In this document: piece by piece, positions 59,280 through 64,000 of the stretch
How positions within the stretch are numbered: the stretch's first letter is position 1
Layout: every line of letters starts with the position of its first letter
NCBI RefSeq assembly: GCF_001625195.1
Contig: NC_054391.1
Location: 2,759,390-2,823,389, forward strand
DNA: 64,000 nt
Reading direction: 5' to 3'
Origin: Drechmeria coniospora
Taxonomy: Eukaryota; Ascomycota; Sordariomycetes; Hypocreales; Ophiocordycipitaceae
Made by a program: the position numbers and the translations under genes
The notes under the pieces: generated by a model
Database searches by the model: none
Told to the model about the DNA's origin: nothing
The model's input: only the letters and a program-made list of their open reading frames with translations

Positions 59280-62205
59280 GTTCGGGAGATAAAGTGGGGT
59301 GGGGGGGGGAGGCGAAATATGAATTCAGCCGCCCGTCGATACGTGTTTTGTGAGACGGCGGCTGGTGAGCCGTTGGGACGGGTGTGTCCTGGTGCCTGTT
59401 TGCCACGCAGTTGCTGCAGTCGCACAGGCTGCTGCTGCCCCCCTGTGGCTCACCCACCCAGAGCAGAGTCCAGTCTTGGAGGGGCTGGTGGCGTCTCCGG
59501 GGAGGTTACGAAGCAAGGCGTGCCCCGAGGAATTGCACCCGTACCCGTTTTGGCCTGGCAGCTTGGCGGGCCAGTTGATGACGATCTTCGACGATACGAC
59601 GGATGTGCTCAGTTGCCGTGGCAGAGAGACGTTGTTGGATGGCAGGGTTCACCTGATGCCGGTGCGCACATGTATGGTATCCGTAGAGGAGGCCAGTTGC
59701 CAACTTTTCTTGCTTTGACTGTCCCTTGTCTGGCTCGTTGCGCTTGCTGGAGTTTTGGGAGCAAAACACGAGTAGGAGCGCAAGCACTAATAAGCGGTAG
59801 CCTGCTCGTGGTCTGCCAGTTGGCTGGGTACTAAGTACTCTAGGAGCCAAGTTAGCTGTGGCCTGCTGGTAGGCCATGGATCGGCGATAATTAGTGGGCA
59901 TGAAACGACAGTGCGAAGACAAGGGGGGGGACTGTGTGGTCGTGTGCCAAACTGTGGACCATTTCCAGGGGCAAAACACGGTCAAACGTACTGCTGCTCT
60001 CGTACGAGCGGAAACCGAAAAGGACCGCGGTGCGTCTTCGCCTGCTCTGCTCGCTGGGGCAGAGAACACCAAGCCAGCCTGCTTCTGCTCGCAAGCACCG
60101 GCCAACGGTGACGCTGGAACAGGAGCGCTCGCTGAATGAGATTCCTTGCTCGTATTCGGTATAGGACGAGCGGGACGCGAGACAGAAAAAAAACCGGATG
60201 ATCGATGGACGAATAACTGCTGGAATGCAAAGTCGAGGTGTGGTGAGGATGCAAATCACGAGCGAGTACTCCGTGTCGTATGCTGACTTTGGCGGTAAGA
60301 GCAGCTGGCAGGGATAGAAAGGGATGGCTTGAGGCGCTCCTAGCAACCGTCGTTCCTAACCTCGGATGTACCTTGCGTTAGTGTCGAGTAGTACCTTCCA
60401 CACCACGGCCCTTGCTTCGCCGCCAGCAAGTACAACGCCCTTATAAGGTACGTCGTACAGGTACAGGTACTTTCAGGCTACTAGCACCGAATGCTAGTGC
60501 TCGTGCTTCTGTTCACTTGCCACTCGTTGGTGATGCATACTCCGCACTAGGGTGCGGATTGCTTACATCTCTAGTCCTTGTACTTAGTAGGATTCACTAC
60601 TAGGTAGGTACTAGGTACAACGACTGGCAAATACCGCCGCCCTCACCACTGGGCACCTTACTAGGCACCTACTAAATGTCTGGTACCGTACGCACCGAGA
60701 CTTGGGGCATTGCCATCGTCGTACAAGAACCCGTACGTAGAATATATCAATATTACTTTTGCCCACTCCTACGGAGTACTTGCATACAGTGTACACTCCT
60801 TTGCAAGTACACATTCGAGCGCATACAAGTACACATTCGAGCGCATACAGGTACACATTCGAGCGCTTACAAGTACACGGACCTACGCATGTACCAGTAC
60901 TTGTATTCATGCACGCACATGAATGTAGTACTTGCCTGTAATTAAGTAAGTACTCGTGCTGGCGCAAGCGCCATTTCCAGGCCGCCCTGGGTGACCCATT
61001 CTGGTTTTCTCCACATGCCCCTTTCCTCCCCTCCTTTCAACAGGCGCGTAGGTGTACTCCATACTCTACAGTACATTTAAGTACATACGCAGGTAAGTAC
61101 TGATAATCGCCGTATACTGGTGCTCCTGCACGTGCATGAACCTGCAATCGTGAACGTACTACTAGTGGTAGTTAAATAGGAACAAAGTAGGCGTAGTGCT
61201 AGTTCCCTAGTACTCGAAGGTGTACAGTACGCAAGCATTCTCGTCCTCGGACATGTACACGCAATGTAGCACTGACTACTACGTACTACGGAGTACTTAG
61301 TACCTACTATACTTAGTACCATAACCACCTGCACAAATGGAGAGCATGTGCGGAGAATTACAGTGCATGTACTCCGTACGGTACGTTGTATGACTCTGTA
61401 CAGTATACCTACTACGTACTCCGTACAAGTAAGTACACCTAGGTATACTCCGTTATTGTAGGAGCATGGATCTCTCGCCCTGGTGTCAATGATCGTGTAC
61501 AGGAAATACATCTGCCCCACAGCGGCGCGTGTTATTCACCCTGCACTGATCAATTGCCAAATCTTGAGCTCGCTTAGAAGCGCTCCACCTCAAAAAACCT
61601 GACAGGGTTCCCGAGTCTTGACTGGATCTGCTTGAGAGACTGGACTCCTGTAAGTACTTACTTACAACTGCAGTACAGAACCTAATAGTACTGTACTTAC
61701 TTGCGTACAAGGACTCAAATACATAGCTACTAATGATGTACTGCAAGTACAGTACACCTTACTTGTACAGTACCGTACCTACTTAAGTACTGTCAGTAGC
61801 TGTACGGAGTACTCTACGGGGTATCATTACTCCGCACAGCACGTACTGTACAACTTAGTAATTACAGTACTCCGTACTCGCACACCTAATGCACGGTTCC
61901 TGTATTACTTGTACGCCAACAGGGTGCGAAGCCCGCATTGACTGGGTCCCTCGCTGTTCGTTCGCACAAACCTCGTCTTAAGCCTATCATGGACAGCGCG
62001 AATGGCCATTTCCATTAAGTATGCTTCCGTTTGCTTGCCTGAAGTGACGAGAGAAAAAGCATGCTGCTTGTGGGGACAACTGTTCCGACTGCTTTCCAGG
62101 GTCCATCAAAAATAATCGTCAACAGAGGCTGCGTAACTGTCCATCTCGTGCTGGCTCAACGCCCAAACAAAACGCTTGCTGTAATTCAATCGCACGAGAA
62201 GGACA
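59280..62205. other. 2.9-kb intergenic region, Spa2 to Ssu72
   Basis: No gene is supported. The first kilobase is the spa2 promoter and leader side. From about 60400 onward the DNA is dominated by GTAC words, with a 22-bp tandem array at 60804-60869 and many TACGGAGTA copies (for example near 61285, 61371, 61417 and 61803). Confidence 0.55.
60804..60869. repeat. 22-bp tandem repeat, three copies
   Basis: Copies start at 60804, 60826 and 60848 with the unit CAAGTACACATTCGAGCGCA plus two bases; a partial fourth begins at 60870. Only single-base changes separate the copies. Confidence 0.88.
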
Positions 62206-63028
62206 TCAAAACCAAGCCAGTGTCCATGTCGAAGGCAAGTTCGGCCATCGCTCCTGCCAGGCGCCGAGGATTTCGGGCACCCTCTCATCAAAGCTGGCGC
62301 GGCTCGCGGCGCCACCGCTATCAAATGCGGCCACTCCCACCGATTCCCGCTCCTCCGCCGCAGCTTCGTTCAACGAGTTGGCTAGGTCAAGAATGCCTTG
62401 GCCGCCGACATGAGCCTCCTCGTGGTTATCCTTGATATCGACGTTGATCACGTGAACGGGTCGATTAAGTGGCGAACCCCGGTTAAGAAGGTCATCAATG
62501 ACGGCATCCCAACAGCGCTCTTCGCATGTGAAAACGACGTCAACGATGCCTCCTTCAGTGCCCTCGTACCCGCGGTCCTTGGAATGCTGCAGGCGGGGGA
62601 CACCGATGGCCCAATCCTGCCACCTTTCCGGGCCCCATTTCACTTCCCTATTCCTATCCAACATGTTGAGGATGCCGTTGTTCTTGTACAACCGGGCATC
62701 CTTGGTCTCGAGTTCCTTGTACATGCTATCGTAGGAGGTCTTGTTGAACTGGTAAACGTTTGGCTGCGTGATGGTCGGTCCAGGCAACCGCACAAGCGAT
62801 CCTGTGCCGAAGGATATGACGGGGTAGTTTGCTTGAGCAAGCCGTAGATGAGCTTCCATGGACCTATGAGGAATGGTGTCAATGCCGACGACCGGCGCGT
62901 GGGCACGAAAATACCAACCTATTCTGGTTGCTCGCACAGACGGTGCAGAATCTGAGCTTGAATGGACTCGGGCGCTCGTCCGTGCCATTTTTGGCAGGCG
63001 ATACGGCTGCTCCGTTCGCGTGCTCCAT
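62206..63028 (-). CDS. ssu72: RNA polymerase II CTD phosphatase Ssu72
   Basis: Ssu72 removes phosphate from Ser5 (and Ser7) of the polymerase II tail and belongs to the cleavage and polyadenylation factor. Exons 62919-63028 and 62206-62863 give 255 residues. The 55-bp intron falls within the catalytic loop: exon 1 ends [10 protein letters not shown] plus two bases of Arg, exon 2 starts with [10 protein letters not shown]. The active site is C31-x5-R37-S38. Other landmarks are [74 protein letters not shown] and the C-terminal [22 protein letters not shown] region. The ATG at 63028 ([11 protein letters not shown]) is the only start in frame before the active site. Length is somewhat above yeast (206). 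Confidence 0.96.
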
Positions 63029-64000
63029 CTTGAGTTCAAGCACCTATCCAGGAGAATGGGCCGAGGAGATCCGTGGTGCACGCTGGCTGGTGATGTGGAA
63101 TTGCTATCAAGGGACTACCGCAAGGACGTGTTAATAGTCGGCAACCATAGTAGAGGCGAAACGACGAAATGAAGGAGTTCATGGATCAGAAAAAAGCGTA
63201 TAATATATTGTTCTCAACAAGAGAGTTCAGACAGCTCCAATAAATAAAGCTCATCAGGATAGAAGGCGGGCATCATTCAACTCGCAAGCTGGCACGTACC
63301 TATCTCAACGGGAGGCCCAGCCTGGATAATCCGCATCAATGGCGTCAACTGTTTGGTTGTCGGGAAAAGCGTGCAGTGCCGATCGCAGCATCCTCGACTG
63401 CTAAGCTTGGTTTCATGTTTTGGGTGGTTGAGAAAAGCTCTCGTGCGGTGGAGGGGAGGAGTACATGTACTTAAGCCACAATGGGTAAAGGTCGGTATTT
63501 CTTCGGCCATACACTTTGTCTCCTGCACTAGTTCAGTGCGATCCGCAGTATCGTCCGGATTGCGTGTTATGGCAAGATCGCTTTCCATTTTATCCGCCAT
63601 TAAGTTGACATGGACGTCATTTTTTTTAATCATCGCAAAGGGCAAGTACAGATGAGTAGTGAACAATCGCCTTGATTCTCACGTGCGCTCGATCCGCCAT
63701 GTGTGAAGAATTCGTCACCTTTCCGTAGAATAAAAATTACTGTCAGCGTAAAAGGCTGAGACTTCATGAATAAATACATGAATTAATTACGTCCAAAAAG
63801 GACTATTTCAGATTAAATTTCTTATAAAATTATATCTTCTCGTCCGTTTTCGTTTGTGTTGAGTTCAAGCAATCGGAAATTGCTATTTTTATAATTTTGG
63901 TCATTATGTAAGTTTCCCTTAACGGCGTGCCGTGCACGGCCTAGGGTAGCACCACCCATGCCACTATAGAGTCGCCGTCTGCAACTTAACATCACCTCCT
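63029..64000. other. Right flank turning AT-rich
   Basis: No gene is supported. Up to about 63700 the composition is mixed. From 63720 to 63920 the DNA is markedly AT-rich (AATAAATACATGAATTAATT, ATAAAATTATAT), unlike the rest of the window, then reverts to a mixed sequence at the end. This could be the start of a transposon remnant or of a heterochromatic block that continues beyond the window. Confidence 0.45.

Overview
The window looks like nuclear DNA of a filamentous ascomycete, most likely a Sordariomycete and perhaps Hypocreales. The evidence is short GT-AG introns (55-151 bp), a fungal-only gene set (NoxA, Spa2, Wss1, Sym1, DUF1776 and Psg1-like proteins, a LaeA-type methyltransferase, a hybrid histidine kinase) and GC-rich exons in long, repeat-speckled intergenic DNA. 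The lineage call is inference from family resemblance. I found no plasmid, phage, CRISPR, rRNA or convincing tRNA signal.

Eighteen protein genes are supported. From the left they are: a vacuolar-type CDF zinc transporter (-), a MEMO1-family protein (+), a plasma-membrane syntaxin (+), a fungal hypothetical protein (-), a LaeA-like methyltransferase (+), the polyadenylation factor Yth1 (+), a DUF1776 protein (-), an amidase (+), the Wss1 protease (+), a PAS hybrid histidine kinase (+), NADPH oxidase NoxA (-), the Mpv17/Sym1 protein (+), a Cox24/mS38-like mitochondrial protein (+), the rRNA/tRNA cytidine acetyltransferase Kre33/NAT10 (+), a Psg1-like membrane protein (+), a JmjN-JmjC protein (-), the polarisome scaffold Spa2 (-) and the CTD phosphatase Ssu72 (-). 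Exon structures were rebuilt by reading splice sites and joining frames. Several genes begin with exons of only 11-39 coding bases.

Most genes are housekeeping and do not form a pathway or biosynthetic cluster. Loose themes are polarised secretion and growth (syntaxin, Spa2, NoxA), RNA polymerase II 3'-end processing (Yth1, Ssu72) and mitochondrial function (Sym1, Cox24/mS38). The histidine kinase and NoxA are convergent neighbours. Yth1 and the DUF1776 gene are also convergent.

More than half of the window is non-coding. These stretches carry a dense, dispersed short motif (GTACGGAGTAC and its complement GTACTCCGTAC), many GTACTT/AAGTAC words, small tandem arrays with periods of 15, 22, 26 and 56 bp, and G/C homopolymers of 11-17 bases. 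I see no transposase or reverse transcriptase. The last 300 bp turn sharply AT-rich. The least expected features are the motif network, the 56-bp hairpin-bearing array and the KDM4-like JmjC protein with a proline-alanine repeat linker.
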